Below, one piece after another: positions 46,441-58,424 of a stretch of 64,000 nucleotides of DNA. Numbering within the stretch: position 1 is the first letter of the stretch; every line of letters starts with the position of its first letter. Where the stretch lies: NCBI RefSeq assembly GCF_009389715.1, contig NC_052407.1, forward strand, positions 7,102,475 to 7,166,474. Direction: 5' to 3'. Below the pieces are notes generated by a model. The model was not told the DNA's origin and made no database searches. It worked only from the letters and a program-made list of their open reading frames with translations. This stretch comes from Phoenix dactylifera (Eukaryota; Streptophyta; Magnoliopsida; Arecales; Arecaceae). The position numbers were made by a program, and so were the translations under genes.

Positions 46441-47604
46441 TGCGTTTGGTTTTGAATATAGACATGGGTATAGCCAAACTTGAGCATATTCACATCTTAC
46501 CATTTTTCATCGAATCTTAGTGTAAGTTTTTATGCCTTCTAGATAGAACCACATGCATCTAATAATTCTAATACCTTCATCCGCGCCATACATATTGCAT
46601 GATCAATTGCATGTAAATATAAGTTGAAACAAAGGAAGCCAAGAGACAAAGAACTGATCAGAGACCCAATGAAGCACCAGAGTACAAAGATGTTTCAAGA
46701 TCGTTGATGTTGACGTGTCAAACGCCTTTGGGCGTTCAATGTGGAGTCCAAAGTATCAGACACGTCCTAATGGTCCGTACCGTTAAAATTATTAAAAAGC
46801 CGGTATAATGAAATAAATTTATTTATATATTTTATATTTTCTTACATGCACGCATAATTGAAGTAGGTGGTGCGCTCATTCACCCCCGAGATAGCGACCA
46901 ATCACAAAAGATCAAGGGACGTCAGGATGATGGGGCCTTCCTACCTCGGCAAAATAACTCATCAGATTCTTGGTCAGGATCCCTTTGGAATTGCTCTTAT
47001 TTTTAATTTTTATTTAAAAATCCAATAAAAAAATCTAGACTGAACTGTGCATATATATGATGAAATGCTTTTATTTCTCAAAGTTGTTTATAATTTTTTC
47101 ATGGTTTCTGGAAGCAAAGAATTTATAACATTTTAAGCGAGTGAAAAATAAAAGCAAGAGGTAGCAAAAATTTTCAGCAAATACTATTTAAAATATTACA
47201 TGCGTCACTAATTTCCTTTTTCTTTCTTTTGCTTGACAGCAGAAACCTATAGAACTGATTGTTTGGTTGAAGTGAGATGGGACGCATCTCATACGTTTGA
47301 AACAACTTGATGGGGTGCTATGGCACTCCAATTGCACCAATTTAACCTACGCATTGATGGCATCCTGAGATGACATATACTAAACAGTATTTTGGCTAGT
47401 GGAAAATACTTAAGTAATGAAAAATGCATGGAATGAAGAAAAAAAAACTTAGAGAGACTAATGATGCAAAAGTTATTGCAATTCGGAATTGGCAGCACCA
47501 TAAATCACCCGAAGAAAGATACTTGGTAGAAGGATGATGTTCATTAGTAGGCGATTTAAGTCCAGCTGAATAATATGGGTACACCAAGCAAGAGATTTTT
47601 TATT
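46441..47604. other. Intergenic, no gene seen
   Basis: AT-rich flank to the left of the Gypsy-like element. No feature beyond short chance frames. Confidence 0.4.
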
Positions 47605-47609
47605 AGAGC

Positions 47610-48478
47610 TGTTGAGGAGAAAAATGGACCACCCCACAAATACAATTAAAGCACCCAAATCCGACAGCAAGGCCGAGCTCATCCAGGCCGAGCTCATGCA
47701 GGCTACCGAGCTCAGAAGGCTGCCGAGCACAGAAGGCCGAGCTCAGAAAGCCGAGACCAGAAGGCCGAGCTTAAAAGGCTTCTGAGCTCAGAAGGCCGAG
47801 CACAGAAGGCTCCTGAGCTCAGAAGGCTGCCGAGCTCAGAAGGCTACCGAGCTCATTCAGGCCGAGCACAAAAGGCTGCCGAGCTCAGAAGGCCGAGCTA
47901 ACCTCAGAAGGCCGACCTTGTCTTCCACATGCTGCGGCCATGCCCTGCAGCAGTCTCACCGCACCATGCTTTACTTACCGGCCACGCCACGATATATCAA
48001 TCAGGGACCATACCCTGCTACGACTGTCAACGCCTCACCATTTCCAAGAATAGACTGCACTGCGCGCCACAAACAAGCTCTGGCTGCACGTCATCTCCTC
48101 CCATGATGGGAACGGGCCATCCACGGCAACTCATTACTTCCACGCCCACGTCGAATCGTGACGGTGATCCATTAATTCGTCCAGTCACATCACAGGTAAC
48201 CCTGGCACTCCCCCTATAAAAGGGGAGCTTCTTCCTCTAAAAAGGGGCTTCTTCCTTCCAAGGAAGGGCTTCAGACTTCTACATACAGTCCCTCTCCTCC
48301 AAAATTAAGCCCCTCTCTAACTTAAGCATCGAAGGGTCGGTGCCAAAAACCCCGGCCACCGGCATTTTGCAGGTCTCCCGGAGGACGTCGCCCGTCGACG
48401 GACTGCCACCCGCCATTCTCGCGCCGGAACTCCTCCTCCTCAGCCAACGGCTGCCCCCGGGTCCAATTTCCAGTAACA
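47610..48478 (+). repeat. 5' LTR of the Gypsy-like element (869 bp)
   Basis: Shares the start GAAAAATGGACCACCCCAC and the whole 3' part with the right LTR. The U3 minisatellite (about 47670-47915) is about half as long as in the right LTR. TATA box TATAAAAG at 48215-48222. Confidence 0.92.
47670..47915. repeat. GAGCTC-centred minisatellite in the 5' LTR
   Basis: Units of 15 or 18 bp such as GGCCGAGCTCAGAAG and GGCTGCCGAGCTCAGAAG, with variants in which GAGCTC is GAGCAC or GAGACC. All unit lengths are multiples of three, which keeps long frames open on either strand without coding for a real protein. Confidence 0.9.
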
Positions 48479-48511
48479 GTTGGCGCTAGAGGAAGGGCCC
48501 GAGTTGCGGCC

Positions 48512-48820
48512 ATGAAACTAAGGAGCAGAGGAGCCTTTAATGCCTCTCGGCATTATGCTCCAAGTTCCGAACGCTCAGTCCAGAATTCACCACCAAGATC
48601 TTCGGTAGATCGGGTTCCACAAGTCCAATCCGAGCACTTCGACGCGCTAGTGCAGCAAGTCCAAGCGCTAGCCATTGCAGCCCAAAGCCTGCAACAAGTG
48701 GAGGCCCCTCCTGTGCCGCCTCCACGGGTTCATGTTAAGCAGAGGAAGAAACTTTCTCCCGAGCCATCTCGAATCAGGCATGGCTCCCGCTGCAACGACG
48801 TATGTGGGGGCAACCAGTGA
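48512..48820 (+). pseudogene. Truncated gag-like start of the Gypsy-like element
   Basis: ATG at 48512, 14 bp after the primer-site region. 102 residues (MKLRSRGAFNASRHYAPSSE..., with QVQALAIAAQSLQQVEAPPV) end at a TGA. It is Ser/Pro-rich like the N-terminal part of Gypsy gag proteins, with no capsid domain or zinc knuckle. It is probably a remnant of gag kept near the packaging signal. Confidence 0.55.
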
Positions 48821-49084
48821 GAAGTAATAGCCCAAGTTTCACGTCAACGAGTTGGAGGGAAAAAAAAATAAAAGCTGAGGTCTGGAGAAGGAGAGTTATG
48901 GAGCTTTAAAATGGAATTGTAAGCCTCTGTGGCATAGGGTACAGCCCCATTAAATCTCATTGTCCTTCCAAGTCTTCTGTCTTTCGGCAGCAAGTAGGAA
49001 ACCAGCATGTACTCCCTCCTCACGGGTGTAAGTCCTCAGGGCGGCGCCCGCAACATTGCTCTCCTTCAGAGCGTCGCCATCACT

Positions 49085-49345
49085 GAAGCCCCCGCCGAGC
49101 TCATGCAGGCCGAGCCGAGCTCAGAAGGTCGAGCTCATGCAGGCCAAGCCGAGCTTAGAAGGCCGAGACCAGAAGGCTGCCGATCTCATCCAGGCCGAGC
49201 CGAGCTCAGAAGGCTAAGCTCGTCATCCACATGCTGCAGCCACGACCTGTAGCAGTCTCATCCAGGCCAAGCTCATGCAGGCCGAGCCGAGCTCAGAAGG
49301 CCGAGACCAGAAGGCTGTCGAGCTCATAAGCCCGAGCTCAGAAGC
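49085..49345. repeat. Internal block of the same GAGCTC minisatellite
   Basis: Units like GGCCGAGCTCATGCAGGCCG and GCCGAGCTCAGAAGGC lie in the interior, far from both LTR arrays, so the U3 minisatellite has a third location in the element. Confidence 0.85.
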
Positions 49346-49550
49346 CCGAGCGCAGAACACCTCTCCTAGAAAATCGAGCCAAAGAAAGCTGGTACTAAGC
49401 CAAGTCCTGAGGGACTTCGAAGTTCGAAAGCCATCAAAATGTCTCCAAAAGGTGGGAACGCACGATCGCCAACAGACAAAGCCATCTCCGGTCTCCATCT
49501 CCATCTCCCTCAAAGATCCCGACTAAGTTCGGGATGCCCCGAGTGTTGAT

Positions 49551-50290
49551 AGTGCGTTCCCAGATCCCTCGACCTCGGGAAGCGTCGCAGGTCGACAGTG
49601 CGTTCTCAGACCCCTCGATCTTGCGCACGATCCCTCGACTAAGGTCGAGATGCCCCGCTGAGTCGACAGTGAGCCCAAACTCACCCGGCCTCGGGAAGAC
49701 GGGATAGTACCTTCGTGGCCCTCCTTGGCGCTCGACATCGACAACAGGGTAGTACCTTTGCGGCCCCCCGTAGCGCCTCCTTGACTAAGGTCGAGATGCC
49801 CCGTATGTCGACAGTGCGTTTTCAGACCCCTCGACCTCGAGAAGCGTCGCAGGTCGACAGTGCGTTCCCAGACCCCTCGACCTTACGCACGATCCCTCGA
49901 CTAAGGTCGAGATGCCCCGCTGAGTCAACAGTGAGCCCAAGCTCTCTCGGCCTCGGAAAGACGGGGTAGTACCTTCGCGGCCCTCCATGGCGCTCGACAT
50001 CGACAACGGGGTAGTACCTTCGCGGCCCCCCTTAGCGCCTCCTCGACTAAGGTCGAGATACCCCGTATGTCGACAGTGCGTTCCCAGACCCCTCGACCTC
50101 GGAAAGCGTCGCAAGTCGACAGTGTGTTCCCGACCCCTCGACCTTGCGCACGATTCCTCGACTAAGGTCAAGATGCCCCGATAAGTCGACAGCGAGCCCA
50201 AGCTCCCTCGACCTCGGAAAGACGGGGTAGTACCTTCGCGGCCCTCCGTGGCGCCCGACAACGACAAAGGGATAGTACCTATGCGGACCC
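49551..50290. repeat. Three tandem copies of a 262-bp repeat inside the Gypsy-like element
   Basis: The landmark AGTGCGTTCCCAGACCCCTC occurs at 49551, 49813 and 50075, exactly 262 bp apart. Each unit contains sub-repeats (CCTCGACTAAGGTCGAGAT, GGGTAGTACCTTCGCGGCCC) twice in related form. The third unit fades out near 50290. Open frames on both strands are produced by the repeat. Confidence 0.93.
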
Positions 50291-50579
50291 CCGAGGCATT
50301 CAACGACATTCGATGACATTTCGACGACATTCAACGCCATTCGACGCCTCCTACGACAATACGCCCCGATCTGAGTGGAAGCACCCTGCTGAGTCGACCA
50401 CAAGCCAAAGAAGGCTGCTGAGTCGACTTAAAGCACATAACTCCAACTGCATGAGAGGTACACCCTATTTGGCACACACATCTCCATATATATTTGGCTA
50501 TATTACAGGATGATCAACGACTGGACTACTTCCTTCGCCCGAGCCAAAAAGCGGCTCGAACTCGGAAGTCGGGGGGTAG

Positions 50580-51689
50580 TGTTGGGGGGAAAAATGGACC
50601 ACCCCACAAATACAATTAAAGCACCCAAATCCGACAGCAAGGCCGAGCTCATCCAGGCCGAGTTCATCCAGGCCGAGCTCATGCAGGCTGCCGAGCATAG
50701 AAGGCCGAGCTCAGAAGGCCGAGACCAGAAGGCCGAGCTCAAAAGGCTGCTGAGCTCAGAACGCTGTCGAGCTCAGAAGGCCGAGCACAGAAGGCTGTCG
50801 AGCTCAGAAGACTGCCGAGCTCATTCAGGCTGAGCTCAGAAGGCTGAGCACAGAAGGCCGAGACCAAAAGGCCGAGATCAGAAGGCCGAGCACAGAAGGC
50901 TGCCTAGCTCAGAAAGCCGAGCACAGAAGGTTGCCGAGCTCATGCAGGCTGCCGAGCTCAGAAGGCTAAGCACAGAAAGCCGAGACCAAAAGGCCGAGAT
51001 CAGAAGGCCGAGCACAGAAGGCTGCCTAGCTCAGAAGGACGAGCACAGAAGGCTGCCGAGCTCATGCAGGCTGCCGAGCTCAGAAGGCCGAGCACAGAAG
51101 GCTGCCGAGCTGAGAAGGCCGAGCTGATCTGAGAAGGCTGACCTTATCGTCCACATGCTGCGGCCATGCCATGCAGCAGCCTCACCACACCATGCTTTAC
51201 TTGCCGGCCACGCCACGACATATCAACCAGGGACCATACCCTGCTACGACTGTTAACGCCTCACCATTCCCAAGAATGGACTGCACTGCACGCCACAAAG
51301 AAGCTCTAGCTGCACGTCATCTCCTCCCATGATGGGAACGGGCCATCTACGACAACTCATTACTTCCACGCCCACGTCGAATCGTGACGGCAACCCATTA
51401 ATTCGCCCAGTCACATCACAGGTAATCCTGGCACTCTCCCTATAAAAGGGAAGCTTCTTCCTCTAAAAAGGGGCTTCTTCCTCCCAAGGGAGGACTTCGG
51501 ACTTCTATATACAGTCTCTCTCCTTCTCCAAAATTAAACTCCCCTCTGACTTAAGCATCGGAGGGCCAATGCCGGAAATCCCGTCCACCGGCATTTTGCA
51601 GGTCTCTCGGAGGACGCCACCCGCTATTCTCGCACCGGAGCTCCTCCTCCTCAGCTGACGGCCGCCCTCAGGTCCAATTTCCAGCAACA
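50580..51689 (+). repeat. 3' LTR of the Gypsy-like element (1,110 bp)
   Basis: Begins TGTTGGGGGGAAAAATGGAC and ends TTTCCAGCAACA. It is 241 bp longer than the left LTR, almost entirely because its GAGCTC minisatellite spans about 50640-51130. TATAAAAG box at 51441-51448. Confidence 0.92.
50640..51130. repeat. Expanded GAGCTC-centred minisatellite in the 3' LTR
   Basis: Same 15/18-bp units as in the left LTR but about twice as many. A block of about 120 bp containing GACCAAAAGGCCGAGATCAG appears twice (from about 50862 and about 50983), showing expansion by segmental duplication inside the array. Confidence 0.9.
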
Positions 51690-51694
51690 AGAGC

Positions 51695-52967
51695 ATTAGA
51701 ACATGTATGTGCTGAAAATTATGGGTGACCTATAAAGCATAGAGGCACATTCATCGGTGAAGTATATGCCGACAATGCGTAGCTCAACTAGTTGGCATCC
51801 TTTTCTTTTCGGGAGAGACCCAACTTTTGGATTTTGGCGTTGGAACAAAATTTTCTGGTCCGCGCACCAAAGAAGATCGTTTGAAATCTCTTTTTTTTTT
51901 TTTTGCTACGTACCATGCAATATGGACAGATCTTGAAGTGGAAATTAAAGGGACCAAGAAGGAGACTCTTTCTAGCAACAGAGTCCCTCGCATCTCTATT
52001 ATTTTTAAAATCGAAAATGATACTTGAAAATTTCTATATATCCAATAATATCCTGGTATATAGTGTGTGGCCAGCTGATATACGCCTGGTTTATTAGTTA
52101 TCTAATGATCTAATACACACTTCCAATGATAATAATAGTTTCTAAAATATAGTATTTACTAGTACACATCCATGTCTATGGCCAGTTGATCACTAGGGAT
52201 TGTGTGTGTGTGTGTATTTATACATATAAATGCATCATATATGTGTGTTTATATGTATGTATTACATTTTTGTGGTCAAAGTGGGACCATGCTATCATTT
52301 ATATGTGCCAAACTAGGAACTATATATTTTGGAGCCATCAGTTGACTCATCAATGACCTTATATTAGACGAAAAATGCTGCCATGCGTAAGAAAGAGAGT
52401 GTGGTTGAGGCAGCTTGATGGCAAATGAGGGCTGGCATGGAACATGTACATGTCTAAAAGAAAACAGCTGTCCAGTTAAAGACTATTGGGACGACGATCG
52501 ATATATGTGGAGGTGTAGCTTATAGTCATCTATATAACTTCATGCACGTCAACATGCTCGTTTCAATCACGACGACTTTCAGAAGAATCCTGCAAGAAAG
52601 CTGAAGCTCTTCACATGCAAGATAGAGAATTATTTTGGCTCCACCAATAATTGGGGGTGGTTGCACCTTCATTTGATGGCCTATAAGATTTCATGCATGA
52701 CACATCGCCAGCTCATTTATTCGCATAGATCTCTGTCTTTTATCAGAATTCATGGAGGTCATGGTTTTTCCTTTTTCTTGAGAAATGGAGTGTTTTAATA
52801 TATGAATTTCACCATCACACCTTTAATTGCAAGCTCATGTTGAAGAATAATTAATTATCCATCCTGACTAATTTATACATGAATCCAAGTTCTTGAAACA
52901 ATCTAGTCTATTATTAGTATAAAAGCTTGATATATATATTGTTGACCACTTCCATAAAAAGTTAAGA
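51695..52967. other. AT-rich intergenic, no gene seen
   Basis: Contains a (GT)n microsatellite at 52201-52216 and a poly(T) run near 51891-51904. No gene recognised. Confidence 0.4.
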
Positions 52968-53095
52968 TTTTAGGGTTTAGCGGTAGGTTAAGTCGATATT
53001 CAAACCAGAAGTCCTGAGTTTGCATCCCTGTTCGGGCTAAGACTTGAGTAATAGGTTTCAAATTGAAGAGGTAAAAATCTTTTTGATGCATATAC
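52968..53095 (+). mobile_element. Possible tRNA-derived SINE fragment
   Basis: TTTAGCGGTAGGTTAAGTCG resembles an A box, and GAGTTTGCATCCCTG about 45 bp downstream resembles a B box. No target duplication or A tail is seen. Unlike the SINE family at 8116 and 10190. Confidence 0.3.
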
Positions 53096-53499
53096 TTAAA
53101 ATACTAAACTATCATGAAAGCATAATAACTTTGAAATGTCAAGTACGGATACTCCTATGAGCCACCAATTTTCCATGACACAACCACCTATTTTCCATCT
53201 ATCTTATAGATATTACATAATAAAATTAACTTAAGGATGACTAGTGTTTCATGCCATTATGGAGCGACAGCATATTCTATAATGTCTATTTGGATTCCTA
53301 GATGGCTTATGGCTTACCTATGGAATAACAAAAAAAAAAAAACAGATATTTGAGGATAAGTGATTATGTAGGGAGGAGATTTTTTTTTTTTTTTGCTATG
53401 ATTGGAATCTTTCATCCTTAATAGCATGGATGAGAAAAATCATCTCTCAAAATGATTAGGGTTTAAAAGATCGAAGGAGAAGAACTTCCGATATACAAT

Positions 53500-53745
53500 T
53501 GATATAGGACTAAACACAAGTCAGCATGGCTCTTCCATATTCTTCCCCTTTAAATCTTGGTATCCTCATTAGTATGTCTCTCACTTACTTTCATGTTTAA
53601 GCTTAGCCTGATATTATTTGTAGGAACCTACAACCCCACTCAAAAAGGCTACCTAAAATATTTTATTTAGGTTCTTAGACCTTGTACATATACCCAAAAT
53701 TTATCCAATGCATAATTATTGTGAAACTAAACACACGTCTACACC
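53500..53745. repeat. Dispersed repeat related to 42915-43325
   Basis: Shares TGATATTATTTGTAGG, ATATTTTATTTAGGTTCTTAG, CCCAAAATTTATCCAA and GAAACTAAACACACGTC-type phrases with the copy near 43 kb, in the same orientation. The type of element is unknown. Confidence 0.5.
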
Positions 53746-54222
53746 GTGATACGAAGAATAATTACTCACATTATATAACATAGAAAAACTGAGGAATTTT
53801 AGAGCTAGAGACACATCATCTAGGAATGAAGAGCGCAAACGGTGCATCAAGAGCGTCTCGCATGCAATATTTAGTTCCATATTCCCTAAGCTTTCTAAAA
53901 TATCTACGATCCAAAAGCAGCATGCAGCATCCAATTCCACAAATTAAAAGGAATATGATTGAAACATCTGCTGATTATTAGTGCCTGAAGGAAACCCAAA
54001 TGCATCCAAAACAAAACAGCGTTTCATCAATAATTGATGCCGCTTTCTATCCCTCTCAGCTAGTACCCAAGAAGACAGACAAAGACAACAGTACTTGATC
54101 AGCTTCTGGTCATGCATGGCTCACAAGAATTCATAATCACCTTCTTTTTGACCACGTTAAATTTTTACAAGGCAAGTGCTAACTACACAAGGCAGGCATA
54201 AAGATGAACTTTTGGCAAAAAT

Positions 54223-54972
54223 TGTTGAATTAAATTAAATATTTTAAAATTTTGAAAATCAAATTAGTTAACGACCAAATGGCAAGCATCCGTGCGCAAG
54301 CAAAGAAACAAATATGAAAAAATTTCCAAAGAAAGAAAACCATGACAAGTGTCATGCGTCCAGCGCAAGAGCAAGCATGGAAAGGCCCCTCGAAGAAGGA
54401 AGGAAGCATGAATGGCCAAGATGCAATAAGCCGCTTGATCAAAAGAGCACAAGAAGACACGTCATCAATCCGCGGGAGGAGAGTTTGCTTCTTTTGACGC
54501 GCATAAGCCTATATAAAGGGCTCTAGGGATCATGTCAAAGTACAATCAAAATTTTCTCTCCTCCCTATTTCAAGAGTCTAGATAAAAAGGACTCTAGGGA
54601 TCATTAGGGAGAAAAGAAATAAAAAAATTTTTTATTCTCCTCATAATTTTTCTAAGTTTCTTTTGAGTTATCTGCAAGCGTGAATGTGCTCTTCTTTCTT
54701 CCGTGGAGGCGCACTGACGGGGAAGACGTGGTTCTGTATTGGGTCGTCGTATCTGTAGGAAATCTATGCCAGTAGACCCGTGCGTGGAGAGCATAAACTT
54801 TTCTGAGACAACGCATCTGCGTGCTTCAATCCACATGCCATCTTCTCTCTCTTTCTTCATTTTATTATTATATTGTCAAGTTAATTATTTGCTAGTTTAT
54901 TCTTCTTATTTATTATTTTTAAATATTAGAAATATTTAATTTATCAATTATATTTGTGTATCTAGGCTAACA
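54223..54972 (+). mobile_element. Solo LTR, 750 bp, with perfect 5-bp target duplication
   Basis: Flanked by AAAAT at 54218-54222 and 54973-54977. Starts TGTTGAATTAAATTAAAT and ends GTATCTAGGCTAACA. A promoter-like TATATAAAGG occurs at about 54511-54520, and a similar segment (AAGGACTCTAGGGATCAT) is repeated about 70 bp on. No coding sequence or second LTR is adjacent. Superfamily not determinable. Confidence 0.82.
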
Positions 54973-54977
54973 AAAAT

Positions 54978-56679
54978 ACAGAAAAAAAAGCACGTAGAGA
55001 AACTCTAACATGCAATCGTTTTTCTCTTTCTTTCTTTTTTTTTTTTTTTCACTATAGCAATCGCCATCGACTACGTACCTTGCTCATTTACTACAGCATC
55101 ATAAACCAAAGATTAAAAGAGATGGTGATGGAAGGCTCAAACGGGCAATCTATGTTCAAGGTTCTTTGTAAGCTATCTGAAGGTCGCAAGCTTCTAAAGT
55201 GAGGGTGACCTCCTCCTGGACGCCTGGCATGAAGACTACGACCTCTCACCGTGCACCTAACTCTTTACAACAATGAAGGTAAATAGATAATAAGATCAAA
55301 CTTCCTCCTAGGAAAATGCTATGCCTCCCCAAAGGATCCCTACAAATGGTTGTAAACTATGGTTATAAGAAACCATCCGGATATATTTGGCATTTTGATC
55401 CCATATTTTTTTTTTGATAAATTGGATTTTATTAAACCAATTTAGATTAAATATATCGATGGAAATTAGAATATGAAATTTCTAAAAATTTAGAAGAAAT
55501 ATCTAAAAAAATTCCCAAACCCCCTTATAGAGTTATAGTCGACCAGTAACTGGGTTTACACTCATTTGAGGGAGGTTCTTGGGGAAGAACACCAGCATTA
55601 ATTCCTCCTCTTCACTAATTACTAGTGAGTTGCAAAGCTACTGTGATGTCATGATCCGACCATATATAAAAGCCACTGCAAATAAATCCATAAACGGTCA
55701 GGCTTGCGTTTGAGGAAAGTTTGACTTGCATCATAACCTGATTTGGTATTAATGGAACCGAACCCATTCAGTTTATTGTGAAGCTTAATTTGATTTGTTT
55801 GATTCATGACATAATATCTCTGTGTTCGCACCCTGTTATTTACTTTTTTTTCAAAAAAAAAAATCTCGTCCAAGTACCTATTGCATCAAAGCGTGAATAT
55901 AACATATTAATATACATGAAAAGTAACACATTTTAGAATACCCGGAGGAAGTTGTATAAAATATTTATTATGTTCTTAATAAAAAAAATAACCTTATCTT
56001 ATTCTATTTAAAAAATTAAGGGTACTTTTGAAAAAAAAAAGAATATCTTAAATTTCAATCAATAGGAAGATGATTTTTTCTTGCATGAATTTTTTTTCGT
56101 AAAATGTGAAAATCTTATTTCTATAGAAAAGCCATTTTTCCGTCTTTTTCATTTGAAAACTCCGGCTAAATATGAGATATTTCTCCAAAAAAAATAAAAA
56201 AATCAATGGCCATACTTTTTTTTTTATCCTCTTCTTACGAACCAAATGAGTATATGTTTAATTTGAACATAGCCGTGCCCAAATCCTGCCCAGTAAAACA
56301 TTAAGTTCAATATGCAAAATCCAAACCCGACTGAGTTCTAATTAAAAAGTTACTAGATATATAAATGGGAAGTGTATCAGACTATTTCCTATAAACAGAG
56401 TCAAACTATCCAGCTTCAATCGCCAAATTATGGACATTTTGGTTATCATAGCTCGGCTCTCAGCATGGCCTACATGAGCAAGAAATCTCTTCTAAGGCTA
56501 ACCTCATTCTTAAAGGGATTGCAACAGCCACGCATCTCTCAGTGCCATGAGTTTATTGCACAAGCTTTTTGCCTAGAACCAGGGGTGCATGATACATCTA
56601 CTAAATAGGTTGCAAAGGTATTTTTTCAGTTCATATGAGCTATAACACCATTCATGGCTGCCCATGCATCTGATTCTAA
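54978..56679. other. AT-rich intergenic, no gene seen
   Basis: Poly(T) and poly(A) runs, no supported feature. Confidence 0.4.
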
Positions 56680-57015
56680 TTGACCAATGCACTCGATACA
56701 TTGAAAGAAGAGGTGATCACGAACGATTATATGAGCCATGAAGAAGTTTCAATGGCGCATGTTGCAAGCCAATACTTTAGTGCTCGAGGGCGACTCGACT
56801 ACTGTTATTGGCTAGAAGCAGCAGAGTATGGGAGCCTGGGAGGGATGGGTGATTACCATCCGCTCCTTAGGAATATGCAGGCGATAATGAGGGGAAGGAT
56901 GACGTTGCAGGGTAAACATGTGTATCGAGATGCTAACGGGGCAGTAGATTAGGTAGCCTTTTATATGGTTAACCATTCTGGAAAGACTCTGTGGCTGAGG
57001 GAGAGGAATTAAACT
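56680..57015 (+). mobile_element. LINE RNase H remnant (copy D)
   Basis: Plus-strand reading gives DYHPLLRNMQAIMRGRMTLQ, then HVYRDANGAVD, a stop, and VAFYMVNHSGKTLW, the C-terminal RNase H region of plant LINEs. Earlier parts are too decayed to delimit. Confidence 0.65.
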
Positions 57016-57559
57016 ACCTAGTGCCCTCCGAAACTTGTTATTTTTTGTTTTCTTTAGGTGTATTCGTACCGCTATGTATGATGCATGAATTTTCCATCCC
57101 AGCCAAGGCTATTAAATCCTCTGCACCCTAACTAGCTGATGGTTGTGTCCAAGATTTTGCACCACTACTTCATGGCCTTCTCTCTCTCTCTCTACTGTAA
57201 TATCGCCTTAATCCTCCACAGGCGGAATCCATCCAACTTTATTTTATTAAAAAACATGCAACATGGTAAAGCTGTATGTCGATGAAGTTGTAGGAAAACC
57301 CGTGGCAGCATTGTGTAGGATCCGGTGCCTCAGTTAAGGATGCCATGCATATTATTATTTACCTTCCAACTATCTATTTACCAAGATATATATTATTAAA
57401 TTGTATTTATTTGGATCCTAAATTTAGGAGAATAGATGCTGTGAAGACAATGTCGGTCAAGATAAGAACAAGTTCTGCATCTACTTGCAAAAAAGACATA
57501 AGAAGAAAAAGAAAAACATGGTGCGTATTTCAACTGCCGGAGAAAGCTACATTTTTGAT

Positions 57560-57800
57560 ACATCTGTTTTCACTGCAAAATTAAGTGCTATCTAGAAAGG
57601 CATGGACTATGCAAGGCTCGCCTTGGGGGTGAAGTGCAGAAGACTATGCTACGGTGATCAAGTGGATCCAAAATCACTATAGGATGAACTGCGAGCATCC
57701 ACTGTTGCAGAAGACGAGGAACTGTACAGTATTTTAAGCGGCTTATAAGTACAGAGAGGCAAATAGGATGGCTAATCCTTCGTTGCTCAGCTTTTTATAG
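57560..57800 (+). mobile_element. LINE RNase H remnant (copy E)
   Basis: Frames broken by indels give ATVIKWIQNHYRMNCEHPLL and YKYREANRMAD, corresponding to the middle and end of the same RNase H domain. It lies 550 bp after copy D in the same orientation but repeats part of the same domain, so it is a separate copy. Confidence 0.55.
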
Positions 57801-58424
57801 GACAGCTATGAGACCATCTCTTCCCTCTTAAATCATCTCTTATTCTTTAATTTTATTGAATATATTCCTAGTAGATGTGCACGATCTATCCACCTTGTAA
57901 TAAAAAATGTATATCGAGTGATGGTGAGATACATTTGTTCTGGATTTCTTTATTGATGCAAGAGCAAAAAAAAAGTGATGACGGTAGCTATATAATATAC
58001 CTTAGCAAGATTATGCATTGCACCCAAACAAAAAGCCGGTTTCCATCTCCCCAGAACGGCCCGTGACAGCGTGATCTTATCCGTAATCGGTGCTCCCACC
58101 ACCACCACCACCGGTGGTTGCGTGTCGCTCCCGCGCTCCGTGTGTAATATCCACCGTACGACCAAATTCCCACTTACTAGTATGTGGCAGGAGAAGTCCA
58201 GCGACATACCCCCATCAAAGGCACCAGGCCAGCGGAAACCACCCCGTATTTCAACCCGTGCGGGCCCCTCCACCACCGGTGGTGAGCCTTTGTGGCTATG
58301 AGCTTTCCATAGTAGCCACACTGGCCCAGCTTTCTTCCATCCTGTGACAGCACAAAAGCTTAATGTTTCTTTTTCTCGCATGCAGCATGTTTGGTGTGCT
58401 TTGCACGAGAGGAATGTCCTCTTT
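57801..58424. other. Intergenic, GC-rich island without recognised gene
   Basis: 58040-58300 is GC-rich and contains CCACCACCACCACCGGTGGT-type near-palindromes at about 58097 and 58271. Open frames on both strands have no recognisable product. Confidence 0.35.

Larger units (their letters stand above)
47610..51689 (+). mobile_element. Non-autonomous LTR retrotransposon, Gypsy-like, 4,080 bp, repeat-filled
   Basis: Perfect target duplication AGAGC at 47605-47609 and 51690-51694. LTRs begin TGTTG and end AACA. A primer-site-like TGGCGCTAGAGGAAGGG follows the left LTR (48481-48497), and a purine tract AGTCGGGGGGTAG precedes the right LTR. The LTRs contain CTAACTTAAGCATCGAAGGG / TGACTTAAGCATCGGAGGG, seen in plant Gypsy (Tat-type) LTRs. 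The 2.1-kb interior holds only a short gag-like start, a minisatellite block and three 262-bp tandem repeats; there is no protease, reverse transcriptase or integrase. It must have been mobilised by a relative's enzymes. The lineage is inferred from LTR motifs and could be wrong. Confidence 0.9.

Noticed and set aside
50503..51216. Open frames in the GAGCTC minisatellite
   Set aside because: Repeat units are multiples of 3 bp, so frames stay open without selection; they lie in LTR U3.
48512..51689. Endogenous pararetrovirus
   Set aside because: The LTRs, target duplication and purine tract identify an LTR retrotransposon; no movement-protein or pararetroviral polymerase motif is present.
58040..58300. 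Gene in the GC-rich island
   Set aside because: Frames on both strands are similar in length, with no domain, splice sites or codon bias.
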